Source: Nocardia brasiliensis
GTDB taxonomy: Bacteria; Actinomycetota; Actinomycetes; Mycobacteriales; Mycobacteriaceae
Reading direction: 5' to 3'
Length of the DNA: 64,000 nucleotides
Assembly: GCF_011801125.1 (NCBI RefSeq)
Contig: NZ_CP046171.1
Coordinates: 1,860,001-1,924,000, forward strand
The position numbers and the translations under genes were made by a program. Below, piece after piece: positions 26,359 through 34,160 of this stretch. Each line of letters begins with the position of its first letter. Positions within the stretch are counted from its first letter, which is position 1. Under the pieces are notes generated by a model, which was not told where the DNA came from, made no database searches, and saw only the letters and a list, made by a program, of their open reading frames with translations.

Positions 26359-26838
26359 ATGAACCGCGACGATAATCCGCAGCCCGGGCCTCGTTACGCC
26401 GAGATCGAAACTGCGGCAAGGGAATTGCGTGAGACTATCGCGCTCGAGACAGGGCGTCTGGCCGACCGGCTGCTCGGTCGCCCGGAGTTCGGTAGCGCGC
26501 AGTGGCAGCTCGAGTGGGACCAGCGTGGCACGCCGGAAGGCCGGCGCCGACAAGTCGACTGGTATCTGGTCAAGATCCGCATCGATGCCGCGGCTGGCCT
26601 GGACCCGCACGGCAACGCGGTCAACGCCCGCGGCTTCGGTGCCAGCTGGGCCGAGATCGGTGATGCCTACGGAATCAGCGCCGAGGGCGCGGCCGAGCGC
26701 TGGGAACGCGCGGCGACCGACTTCATCGAACGCTATCGCGGCACCGCCCTGCTCCCGGAGTGCGAAACCCCGCCCACGCCAACGCAAGTTGAGCCGGGCA
26801 AGGAACGTCCGAATATCGGGATCGAACGGAGCCGCTGA
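26359..26838 (+). CDS. HTH protein, 159 aa (paralogue of the gene at 42154)
   Basis: N-terminal helical region (EIETAARELRETI...LADRLLGRP) and a helix-turn-helix near residues 95-120 (ASWAEIGDAYGISAEGAAERW). The same layout appears in the minus-strand gene at 42154-42714. Probably DNA binding. Single-base spacing to the preceding gene. Confidence 0.62.
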   Translation: MNRDDNPQPGPRYAEIETAARELRETIALETGRLADRLLGRPEFGSAQWQLEWDQRGTPEGRRRQVDWYLVKIRIDAAAGLDPHGNAVNARGFGASWAEIGDAYGISAEGAAERWERAATDFIERYRGTALLPECETPPTPTQVEPGKERPNIGIERSR

Positions 26839-26839
26839 C

Positions 26840-27544
26840 ATGGAACACACACAAGATCAGCAGCCTTCACGCCGGTATTGGGGTCCGGCCCAGTTCGCTA
26901 CCGCCCTGGGTATGCCCACTGGTGTCTTCGACCGTGCCCTGCGTTCCGGGGTAATCCCGGCCGCCGATGCCGGGATACCGTCGCGGCCGGCGCGCTGGAC
27001 GGCTGAGACCGTCGCCGAAACGGTCGGCCGGGTCGAGGAGATTTGTGCCCAGGTCGGCCGCCTCGATGATGTGGGCGCGGTGCGCGCTGCGGAAGCATTG
27101 TCGGCGACCTTCGGCCGCGATATCGACCCAGCCACCGTCGAGGAACTCGGCCGATCCGGTGTGATCCCGGTGGTGGGGCAGTTCAAGGGGCATGTGCTGT
27201 ATTCCGGGTCGGCGCTGGAACGTTTCGACGACTCGATCGTGCTGGAGCAGGCCGAACAGCGTGGCCGGTTGTTCAGCCTCGAACAGGCCGCAGCCCACCT
27301 GCGAGTACGTGTCGCGGATTTGCGTCACGTGGTTGACGGGCGCTGGCTCGTACCGGTCAAGCATGTGCATTCACGGTGGCAGCGCCGCCGCGAGGCCCCG
27401 AAGGTCGCGCTGTTTCGGGCGGCGGACCTCGACGCCCTGGCCGTCGATCCCGCGATCGACTGGGACGCCGTGCGCGCCACCCCGGCAGGGCGTCCCTCAC
27501 CCCTGGCGCCGCTGAGCGGCACTCGAATCCGCAGGGGGCGCTGA
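26840..27544 (+). CDS. DNA-binding-like hypothetical protein, 234 aa
   Basis: ATG 26840 lies one base after the preceding stop. The sequence has an MerR/AlpA-like start (WGPAQFATALGMPTGVFDRALRSGVIP) and a second similar block (FSLEQAAAHLRVRVADLRHVV), suggesting two winged-HTH modules. Such proteins are frequent on actinobacterial elements; the function is unknown. Confidence 0.6.
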   Translation: MEHTQDQQPSRRYWGPAQFATALGMPTGVFDRALRSGVIPAADAGIPSRPARWTAETVAETVGRVEEICAQVGRLDDVGAVRAAEALSATFGRDIDPATVEELGRSGVIPVVGQFKGHVLYSGSALERFDDSIVLEQAEQRGRLFSLEQAAAHLRVRVADLRHVVDGRWLVPVKHVHSRWQRRREAPKVALFRAADLDALAVDPAIDWDAVRATPAGRPSPLAPLSGTRIRRGR

Positions 27545-27545
27545 G

Positions 27546-27887
27546 ATGCACGGCGAGCACGAGGAAGCGATGCGGGAGGCGTTCACCGAACTCGATCGCC
27601 TCACCCGCCTGGCCTACCGGCCGCAAGCCAGCGAGGCCGATATCCAGCGCCTCTACACCGAGGGCGCCGCGATCGATCAGGGCTGGCACTACGGCCCGCA
27701 TCAGCGGCAGTGGGAATTCTTGAAAGCTGTTCGCAGTCAATGGGAATGCGAACCCGAGGCCGTGCGCCAGGCGCTGCGCTACTGCGGCGGCAACGGCGGG
27801 TTCGATCCAGTGCAGCGCCGAAGCATCGAACAAGCCCGCATCCTGTCCGCCGCCGCTCCGCGCCCGGATATCGAGCGGGGGAGGTGA
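27546..27887 (+). CDS. Small hypothetical protein, paralogue of 28772 gene
   Basis: 113 aa. Shares EHEEAMR at the N-terminus, W/H-x-GPH...W near residue 55 and the spacing of tryptophans with the protein at 28772-29137, two genes downstream. Helical and soluble. Function unknown; the duplication suggests cassette-like growth of the operon. Confidence 0.6.
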   Translation: MHGEHEEAMREAFTELDRLTRLAYRPQASEADIQRLYTEGAAIDQGWHYGPHQRQWEFLKAVRSQWECEPEAVRQALRYCGGNGGFDPVQRRSIEQARILSAAAPRPDIERGR

Positions 27888-27891
27888 GGAA

Positions 27892-28716
27892 GTGGGCACC
27901 GCATCCGGGGAAGAGAACTCGACCGCCACGGCTTGTGGCCGGTGTGAGCGGGTCAAACCGCCGCTGCGTCGCGGGTTGTGCGGTGCCTGCTACGAACGCA
28001 CCCGCCAACGCGGAAAAGCCTACGGCCGATGGGATCCCGACCGCACGGCCGCGGACCCGGTGCGCAAACACATCACCCGCCTGGAAAAGGCCGGTCTCAG
28101 TCACCGGCGCCTGGCAGAGCTGGCCGAGCTGCACCGCTCGACGCTGGGCGCCCTCCTACACGGGCGACCGGGACTGGAACCGCCGCAATGGATTTCCCAC
28201 GCCATCGCGCAGCGGATCTTGGCGGTGCCGGTGCCCGAATCGGTGACCGCGGTCGCCGCGCCCAACGCGTCGGTGCCCTCGATCGGGGCGCAACGTCGCC
28301 TGCGGGCGTTGGTGGCCGACGGCTGGCCGCAAGCCACACTGGCCACTGATCTGGGCATGACCGCCACCAACATGGGCCCGCTCATGCATGGGGACCGGCC
28401 GATCACCGCGCGCCGGCACCGCGCCGTTGTCGAGTTGTTCGCTCGCAAGCAGCTCACCCCGGGCCCGTCGCAGCGGGCCCGGGAGTACGCGCGGGCCCGC
28501 GGCTGGGCGCGGTCGTGGCAATGGGACGAAGACAGCATCGACGACCCGAAAGCACGACCGGACCCGGCCCATTGGCGACGCACCCGTCAGCCGCGTCCCG
28601 AACTCGGGTGGGGCGTCCACGCACCCGGCCCGACAACTCCGGCGTCCGGGGGCAACTGCTGCGTGCACGACCTCGCCGTACCCGTGCGGCACCGCCCGAT
28701 CCAGCGCGGACGCTGA
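27892..28716 (+). CDS. Zinc-ribbon / HTH regulatory-like protein, 274 aa
   Basis: N-terminal CGRCERVKPPLRRGLCGACY holds two CxxC pairs that may bind zinc. Two helix-turn-helix-like segments follow (LSHRRLAELAELHRSTLGALL and WPQATLATDLGMTATNMGPLM). The C-terminal ~80 residues look disordered. GTG start at 27892 with GGGGGAGG upstream inside the preceding gene. Similar architectures occur in mycobacteriophage proteins. Confidence 0.6.
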   Translation: MGTASGEENSTATACGRCERVKPPLRRGLCGACYERTRQRGKAYGRWDPDRTAADPVRKHITRLEKAGLSHRRLAELAELHRSTLGALLHGRPGLEPPQWISHAIAQRILAVPVPESVTAVAAPNASVPSIGAQRRLRALVADGWPQATLATDLGMTATNMGPLMHGDRPITARRHRAVVELFARKQLTPGPSQRAREYARARGWARSWQWDEDSIDDPKARPDPAHWRRTRQPRPELGWGVHAPGPTTPASGGNCCVHDLAVPVRHRPIQRGR

Positions 28717-28771
28717 ACAACCCTGCACCCCAACCTGTTTGGGCAACCGACACAGAAAGGAACCACCCGAC

Positions 28772-29137
28772 ATGGACTCCGAACACGAAGAGGCCATGCG
28801 CGCCGACTTCGCCCGCAACAACGAGTTGCGTGCTCGAGCATGGCGTGCCAGCACTCCCGAAACCGAAATGAACGAGCTGTTCGCGCAGATGAGTGCCACC
28901 AACCGTCGCTGGCTCGAGGGCCCGCACCGCGAGCACTGGCAATACCTCGACGACGCCTACTCCGATTGGCATGCCCGGCCCGACACCATGGCCCGCATGC
29001 TCGACAACGTCGAGCACAACCGCGCCCAAGGCCATGACTTCCTGACCGAGGTCGAGCACCGCAGCCAACTCCAGGCCCGCGACATCACCGACGCCGAACG
29101 CGCCCGCAAGCGCGACCGGCCGCCCCGGCAGCGGTGA
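28772..29137 (+). CDS. Small hypothetical protein, paralogue of 27546 gene
   Basis: 121 aa from ATG 28772 with GAAAGGA upstream. Shares the EHEEAMR start and GPHREHW motif with the earlier paralogue, then has its own basic tail. Function unknown. Confidence 0.6.
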   Translation: MDSEHEEAMRADFARNNELRARAWRASTPETEMNELFAQMSATNRRWLEGPHREHWQYLDDAYSDWHARPDTMARMLDNVEHNRAQGHDFLTEVEHRSQLQARDITDAERARKRDRPPRQR

Positions 29138-29143
29138 CCGGTC

Positions 29144-29542
29144 ATGGACGAGCCGAAGAGATTTCGTGTACTGGTCACCGGGTCCCGGACCTGGACCGAC
29201 CACAGCGCAATCCAGTACGCGTTGGCGCCGTTCAGGTCCCGTGACGCTGTCCTCGTTCACGGCAACGCACGCGGCGCCGATCGCATCGCCGCGGGGATCT
29301 GGCACGCATGGGGCGAGCACGACGAACCCCATCCCGCGGACTGGGAACGAGAAGGCCGCGCGGCTGGGTTGCGGCGCAATCAGCGCATGGTCGATGCGGG
29401 CGCGGATGTGTGCCTGGCGTTCATCCAGGACAACTCTTGCGGTGCCAGCCACACCGCCGACCGCGCCCAGGCCGCCGGGATCCCGACGATGCGCCACCGC
29501 CGCACCACCATCACTCGCGCGCCGATTCAGCGGGAGCGGTGA
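29144..29542 (+). CDS. SLOG-domain (DUF2493 / YspA-type) protein
   Basis: 132 aa. The sequence FRVLVTGSRTWTD near the start and VHGNARGADRIAAG (~residues 38-51), then ADWEREGRAAGLRRNQRMVDAGADVCLAF, are hallmarks of the YpsA/SLOG Rossmann-like nucleotide-binding family. Widespread on phages and integrative elements. SLOG proteins are proposed to sense nucleotide-derived signals; the ligand here is unknown. Confidence 0.85.
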   Translation: MDEPKRFRVLVTGSRTWTDHSAIQYALAPFRSRDAVLVHGNARGADRIAAGIWHAWGEHDEPHPADWEREGRAAGLRRNQRMVDAGADVCLAFIQDNSCGASHTADRAQAAGIPTMRHRRTTITRAPIQRER

Positions 29543-29544
29543 CG

Positions 29545-30561
29545 ATGAAACCTCAACAGCCACCCGGTAATTCGTGGAAGGTCATCACCACCGCACTGGA
29601 GAAGGCGATGGGCCCCGGTCACGGCAGCGGAGACCCGACGCGGTGGACGAACTACCTGTGCCCGGTGCACGAGGGCGACGGCCGCCCGCACACCCCGAGC
29701 CTGGGGGTTCGCTACGACCCGACCCAAGCCCGCACGATCGTGCGCTGCTGGGCCACCTGCGACGACGAAGCCGTCCTAGCCCGGATTCCGCACCCCACCG
29801 AGAACCGGCAGCTCGCGGTACGTGACATGTTCGACCGACTTCCGGAACGGCGATATGACACCGGGCAAGGGCGGCAACGGGGAGGGGCTGAGGTCGTCTC
29901 GCCGGTGGAGAAGGCGATCCTGGCTGCCCGGTTTCCGATCCTGTCCAAGCCGGATCTCGGTGCGCGGATCGGGCCGCCGGAGAAGGTCGAGGCCTACCTG
30001 TATCGGTGGCCGGACCGGCACGTCGAGGGTGCCGTGATCCGGGTGCACACCCCGCACGAACACGGACACCGCAAGGACTTCTACCAACGCCATTGGACCG
30101 GAACCGAATGGGAGGACGCCGGTTTCGCGCCGATCCCGTTCCAGCTGCCCGACATCCGCGAAGCCCTCGACACCGGCCGCGAAATCTTCGTGTGCGAGGG
30201 GGAGAAGGACGTCCTGCGCGCCAACCGGGCCGGGCTGATCGCGACCTGCAACGTCGGCGGCGCCGGATCCTGGACACCGCAGCACGTGCGCTGGCTCGCC
30301 GGCGCGGGACGGGTGATCGTGGTCGCCGACCGCGACCGCCCCGGATACCGCCACGCCGCCAAAGTCGCCGACTCCCTCACCGGCCGCGTGGGTGAGGTGC
30401 GAGTGCTGCAGGCCCGCGGCGGCAAAGACCTCGCCGACCACCTCGACGCCGGATACGACCTGTCCGAACTCGACCCCGTGCCCTATCTCGACCGCCCTCG
30501 CCAGCAGCCGCCCCGATTTCAAGACCGGGCCGTGAACCGGACGCGCACGCGCAGCCGCTGA
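29545..30561 (+). CDS. TOPRIM-domain primase-like protein
   Basis: 338 aa. N-terminal zinc-finger-like part (LCPVHEGDGR ... VRCWATCDDEAV), then a TOPRIM domain with the acidic motif FVCEGEKDV (~residues 213-221) and VVADRDRPG (~258-266), as in phage and plasmid DnaG-like primases. No helicase domain is fused. ATG 29545 with GGGAGCGG upstream in the preceding gene. It probably primes replication of the excised element, with the origin-like block ~2 kb downstream. Confidence 0.78.
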   Translation: MKPQQPPGNSWKVITTALEKAMGPGHGSGDPTRWTNYLCPVHEGDGRPHTPSLGVRYDPTQARTIVRCWATCDDEAVLARIPHPTENRQLAVRDMFDRLPERRYDTGQGRQRGGAEVVSPVEKAILAARFPILSKPDLGARIGPPEKVEAYLYRWPDRHVEGAVIRVHTPHEHGHRKDFYQRHWTGTEWEDAGFAPIPFQLPDIREALDTGREIFVCEGEKDVLRANRAGLIATCNVGGAGSWTPQHVRWLAGAGRVIVVADRDRPGYRHAAKVADSLTGRVGEVRVLQARGGKDLADHLDAGYDLSELDPVPYLDRPRQQPPRFQDRAVNRTRTRSR

Positions 30562-30595
30562 AACCCCAACCACCACAACGGAAGGACTACTCGCG

Positions 30596-31789
30596 ATGAC
30601 CGAATCAAATGCAGCCGAAAACATGACAACCGACGATCCCGGCACACAGCCGGTACACGCCGACGAGAGCGCGTCTTGGCCTCGGCGGCCGATGCGGGCT
30701 TGGCCGGTGTTGCTGCTGGCGTTGCCGGCGTTCGTCGCGATCTGGTCCGGGTGGGTCGGGCTGGGTGAGTTAACCGGGTTCGGGCCCGTGCGGCCGTTGC
30801 CGGGTATCGCGGACACCTTCACGATCAACACTGCGATCACGTTGCCGATCGGGATGGAAACCTATGCCTCTTACGCGCTGTATGTGTGGCTGGGCAACCG
30901 GATCCGATCCGCGGGCACCCGCCGCTACGCGAAGTTCTCCGCGTTCGGCAGCCTCGCGCTGGGCGCGGTCGGTCAGGTCGCCTACCACCTCATGCAGTCC
31001 GCAGGGGTGCGGACCGCGCCGTGGGCGGTGACCGTGCTCGTGGCCTGCCTGCCCGTCGCGGTGCTCGGCATGGGAGCCGCGCTGGCACACATGATCCTGC
31101 GCGAGCACCACCCCGCCACCGCCGAGGAGACCATGCGAACGGTGGTGCACAGCGGTGCAGAACGATCGAATCCTGCTCCGGAAACGGTGCGGACCGACGG
31201 TGCGCACCCCACCGTCGCTGCACCAGCGAACGCACCAGCGCTCGACCCTGTCGCATCAGGTGGTGCACACGCTCCAACCGGTGCACCACTGCGGCGGGCA
31301 GGAGTGGTGCGCACGCACCGGCGCGCTCGATCCCACGTGGGGCACCGTCGGCCCGGCCGCTCTATTCGCCCGCACACCGAAGGCCTCACCGCAGGCATCG
31401 CGGCTGATCAACCCGCATCAACCCGAGCAGCCGAAGCGGCGTCTCCGACGACCGAGCAACGGCTTCCGGCCGACCGTGACGCACTGATCCAGGAGCTCAC
31501 GGCCCGAGGTATGTCGACCCGCCAGATCGGTCCGCTCGTCGGGGTGGCTCACTCCACCGTCGTGCGTGTGCTCGAACGCACCAAGGCTGCACCGGCCGAT
31601 GCACCACCGGCGCGGCGCACACCAGTCAACGCACCACCGACACCAGAGCCGGTGCACACCACACCCTCGGCGCGGCATCCCGGGCTGCAAGTCGTGCACA
31701 ACCGTGCGGGCGGACCGGTCGATGTGATCGACGCCGAGCTAGTCGAGGACACCGGACCCACCGGCGATGCCACGCGGAGGCAGGCATGA
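30596..31789 (+). CDS. Four-helix membrane protein with C-terminal HTH (Spd/DUF2637-like)
   Basis: 397 aa. Four hydrophobic segments between residues ~35 and ~165 include WPVLLLALPAFVAIWSGWVG and LPIGMETYASYALYVWLG, typical of element-borne membrane proteins often mislabelled ABC permease. A disordered linker follows, then a helix-turn-helix (LTARGMSTRQIGPLVGVAHSTV, ~300-320). The membrane-plus-HTH design suggests anchoring DNA at the membrane during transfer. A stretch at 31155-31487 is also open in another frame, but I see no frameshift. Confidence 0.7.
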   Translation: MTESNAAENMTTDDPGTQPVHADESASWPRRPMRAWPVLLLALPAFVAIWSGWVGLGELTGFGPVRPLPGIADTFTINTAITLPIGMETYASYALYVWLGNRIRSAGTRRYAKFSAFGSLALGAVGQVAYHLMQSAGVRTAPWAVTVLVACLPVAVLGMGAALAHMILREHHPATAEETMRTVVHSGAERSNPAPETVRTDGAHPTVAAPANAPALDPVASGGAHAPTGAPLRRAGVVRTHRRARSHVGHRRPGRSIRPHTEGLTAGIAADQPASTRAAEAASPTTEQRLPADRDALIQELTARGMSTRQIGPLVGVAHSTVVRVLERTKAAPADAPPARRTPVNAPPTPEPVHTTPSARHPGLQVVHNRAGGPVDVIDAELVEDTGPTGDATRRQA

Positions 31790-32625
31790 TGAGTGGGATC
31801 GAGTGGACCGAGGTCACGTGGAATCCCGTGACTGGGTGCGACCGGATTTCACCCGGCTGCCTCAATTGCTACGCCTTGACGATGGCCAAACGGCTCAAAG
31901 CCATGGGCGCCGCGAAATATCAAGCCGACGGCGACCCGCGCACCTCCGGGCCGGGGTTCGCGGTGACGATTCACCCTGAGGCATTGGGGATTCCGGCGCG
32001 CTGGCGCACCCCGCGGCTGGTGTTCGTCAACTCCATGTCGGATCTGTTCCACGCCCGTGTCCCGGAGTCGTTCGTGCACCAGGTGTTCGAAGTGATCGCT
32101 TCGACACCGCAGCACACCTACCAGGTGTTGACGAAGCGGCCGTTGCGGATGCGGCGAATGGCGCAGGCGGGCTTGGTGTTTCCGCCGAATCTGTGGGTCG
32201 GTGTGTCCGTCGAGGACCAGGACAGCACCACCCGGATCACCCACTTGCAAGCGACACCGGCGGCGGTGCGGTTCCTCTCGTGTGAGCCGCTGCTCGGACC
32301 GGTCGATCTGGACACACACCTGTTCCCGCAGCGATGCCCGGGTGTCTGCGGGTGCCGTCGTCGCGACGACCCGGACCGGTATGAATGCGGTTGTGGTGGT
32401 GAATGTTCGGGCGGGAACCCGCACCCGGCGCTGGACTGGGTGATCGCCGGCGGCGAGTCCGGCCCCGGCGCCCGCGCGATGCGCCCGGAGTGGGTACGCG
32501 ACCTGCGTGATCAATGCGTCGAGGCGGGTGTGCCGTTCTTCTTCAAGCAGTGGGGTGGGCGCACACCCAAACAGCACGGCCGCACCCTCGACGGGCAGAT
32601 CTGGAACCAGATGCCCACCACCTGA
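31786..32625 (+). CDS. DUF5131 / phage Gp37-Gp68 family protein
   Basis: 279 aa. Family start IEWTEVTWNPVTGCDRISPG with CxxxxxGCxxCYA cysteines of radical-SAM-like spacing, FVNSMSDLFH, VLTKRP, LWVGVSVEDQ and GGESGPGARAM. An insertion at residues ~183-208 adds a cysteine cluster (CPGVCGCRR ... CGCGGECSGG). ATGA overlap makes it the last gene of the long operon. The family is common in phages and next to DNA-modification or defence genes; its reaction is not established. Confidence 0.87.
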   Translation: MMSGIEWTEVTWNPVTGCDRISPGCLNCYALTMAKRLKAMGAAKYQADGDPRTSGPGFAVTIHPEALGIPARWRTPRLVFVNSMSDLFHARVPESFVHQVFEVIASTPQHTYQVLTKRPLRMRRMAQAGLVFPPNLWVGVSVEDQDSTTRITHLQATPAAVRFLSCEPLLGPVDLDTHLFPQRCPGVCGCRRRDDPDRYECGCGGECSGGNPHPALDWVIAGGESGPGARAMRPEWVRDLRDQCVEAGVPFFFKQWGGRTPKQHGRTLDGQIWNQMPTT

Positions 32626-32649
32626 CCCCACCCCTGCAGCACGAATCCA

Positions 32650-32681
32650 GGCCCGCCAGGCACCCGCCAGGCGGGCCTTTT
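32650..32681 (+). terminator. Terminator of the transfer operon
   Basis: GGCCCGCC (32650-32657) pairs with GGCGGGCC (32670-32677), followed by TTTT. It lies 25 bp after the last stop of the long operon. Confidence 0.82.
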
Positions 32682-32707
32682 CGTGTGTTCAGACAGCGTT
32701 CCCAGCC

Positions 32708-32751
32708 GGGACCTGGACGGGAAAATGACGGGACTTGGACGGGACACTGAC
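32708..32751. repeat. 22-bp tandem repeats (iteron-like)
   Basis: Two adjacent 22-bp units, each GGGAC(C/T)TGGACGGGA...TGAC, at 32708-32729 and 32730-32751, differ at three positions; the start of a third unit follows. Such spacing (two helical turns) is typical of initiator-binding iterons. Confidence 0.7.
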
Positions 32752-32782
32752 GGGAAAACCAAGTCCCGTCCAAGTCCCGTCA
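32726..32782. repeat. 20-bp perfect inverted repeat over the iterons
   Basis: TGACGGGACTTGGACGGGAC (32726-32745) is exactly the reverse complement of 32763-32782, with a 17-nt spacer. It lies within the origin-like region after the operon terminator. Confidence 0.85.
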
Positions 32783-32823
32783 AGTAAACGCTCAGAGTGC
32801 CTCTGAGCTGGGTGTTTTGCGCC

Positions 32824-32902
32824 GTCCTCTGTCCCTGCCCGGCTGACACTCTCTATGGCTTCGCTGTTCATAGAGAGTGTCAGCCGGGCAGGGACAGAGG
32901 AC
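32824..32902. repeat. 34-bp perfect inverted repeat, candidate origin hairpin
   Basis: Arm 32824-32857 (begins GTCCTCTGTCCCTG) and arm 32869-32902 (ends CAGGGACAGAGGAC) are perfectly complementary over 34 bp with an 11-nt loop. No T-run follows; instead an A/G-rich strand begins. Too long and perfect for an ordinary terminator; it suits a single-strand origin, transfer or replication signal. Confidence 0.88.
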
Positions 32903-33000
32903 AACACAAAACACAAAGAACAAAGATCAAAAGCAAAGGCAGGGAAGAGGAGAAGACCAAAAGAGAGACCACAAGGGAGGGGTTGGGAGCGGGGTTGCGT
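32903..33000. other. Strongly purine/A-rich asymmetric tract
   Basis: About 100 bases of the plus strand are nearly free of T and dominated by A and G (ACACAAAACACAAAGAACAA and similar), right after the 34-bp hairpin. The open frame over it has low-complexity translation, so it is not read as a gene. It could be an unwinding or primer-loading zone. Confidence 0.55.
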
Positions 33001-33221
33001 CAGGTGGGGAAGTTACGTCTAGAGCTGCGCCACCTACGGTGGCGTGTTCGCGCGCCGGGGCGCGCTCAGTGCGGGGATTAGGTCAGGTGCGGACGCGGCG
33101 GCGTAGGGCACGCGGATTCGCAGGCACGCCGGTTCCTGGGCGCGCGGCGGCAACCGAAGGGGCGAGCAAGGACCACAAAGCGGAGGGGGTGGCTCAGCGC
33201 AGCTGCGGGCGTTGAATTGTA

Positions 33222-33251
33222 GATATCAATACGTCGCTGATCGATATCAAT
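33222..33251. promoter_or_regulatory. Two GATATCAAT repeats 21 bp apart
   Basis: GATATCAAT occurs at 33222-33230 and 33243-33251, on the same face of the helix, about 65 bp before the SprT-like gene in an AT-rich stretch. Likely an operator or partition-like binding site. Confidence 0.55.
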
Positions 33252-33315
33252 TTCACTGTGGCAGCGCATATTTCGGTAAAATGGAACTAGAAATCAACTA
33301 CCCGGGGAGGGTGCA

Positions 33316-34020
33316 ATGAGTGTCGTTTCTGCTGCGATGGTCGCCGCGATCGATGAAGCGTGGGCCGGTGTACGCTCCCGGCATCCAGAGGTCCCCGACG
33401 TGATGATCACGATCGCGGCCGGGTCGGTCGGCCGGCGCGGTGTGCGCTTGGGCCAGTTCGGGCCCGACCGCTGGGTGCACGGCGATGCCCGGTTGCCGGA
33501 GTTGTTCGTCGGCGGTGAAGGATTCGTCGACGGGCCGCGCGAGGTGCTGGCGACGCTGTTACATGAAGCGGCCCATGGTGTCGCGCTCACCCGCGGTGTC
33601 AAGGACACCAGCAGAGGCGGGGCTTACCACAACGGCAAGTACCGCGAGATCGCTGTGGAACTCGGTTTGAGTGTCGATCGCAGCAAGGGTTCGGGATGGT
33701 CGGATACCGCCATCACCGATCGGGCTGTCGACAGTTACCGGACGCAGATCGACAAGCTCGGTTCCCTGCTGGTCGCGCACCGCCGCTCCGAACATGACTA
33801 CCTCGACGAACTCGTATCTGCCACTGACGACGACAGCGGGGAAGGTGAGACCGAATCGGAGGCGAGCAACCCGAGTCCGCACAACGGTTACGCACTGAGA
33901 TGTTCGTGTGACCCGGTGCGTCGGATCAGGGCCTCCCGCAAGGCATTCGACGTCGGTCCGATCGTGTGTGGGGTGTGCGCGGACCCGTTCACGGTGACCA
34001 CCGAAGACGATGATTCCTAG
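33316..34020 (+). CDS. SprT-like zinc metalloprotease-like protein
   Basis: 234 aa. Active-site-like LLHEAAHGVA (HExxH, about residues 82-91) followed by YHNGKYREIAVELGL, the SprT-family arrangement, and a C-terminal zinc-ribbon-like pair (RCSCDP ... VCGVCADPF). GGGGAGGG precedes the ATG. SprT/Spartan proteins cut proteins crosslinked to DNA. On this element it could process integrase or other DNA-bound proteins, or be anti-defence; that is inference. Confidence 0.8.
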   Translation: MSVVSAAMVAAIDEAWAGVRSRHPEVPDVMITIAAGSVGRRGVRLGQFGPDRWVHGDARLPELFVGGEGFVDGPREVLATLLHEAAHGVALTRGVKDTSRGGAYHNGKYREIAVELGLSVDRSKGSGWSDTAITDRAVDSYRTQIDKLGSLLVAHRRSEHDYLDELVSATDDDSGEGETESEASNPSPHNGYALRCSCDPVRRIRASRKAFDVGPIVCGVCADPFTVTTEDDDS

Positions 34021-34160
34021 GACTCAATTCGGGTGCTTCTCAACAGAAGTCGAGGATTCGTGACTCGCGCGCCGATACCTCCCAGGATATCGAATCTCAC
34101 CGTCGGCGGGCGTGGTTCTGCCGTGAGCAATTCGAGCCGACTGATCGCGGGAACGAGACG

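Noticed and set aside
31155..31487. Possible frameshift in the four-helix membrane protein
   Set aside because: An alternative frame is open, but the main frame continues without a stop into a convincing HTH; linker composition explains both.
32877..33215. 112-codon frame in the origin-like block
   Set aside because: Low-complexity Gln/Lys/Arg then Arg/Gly translation across a biased tract, starting inside a perfect hairpin; no ribosome site.
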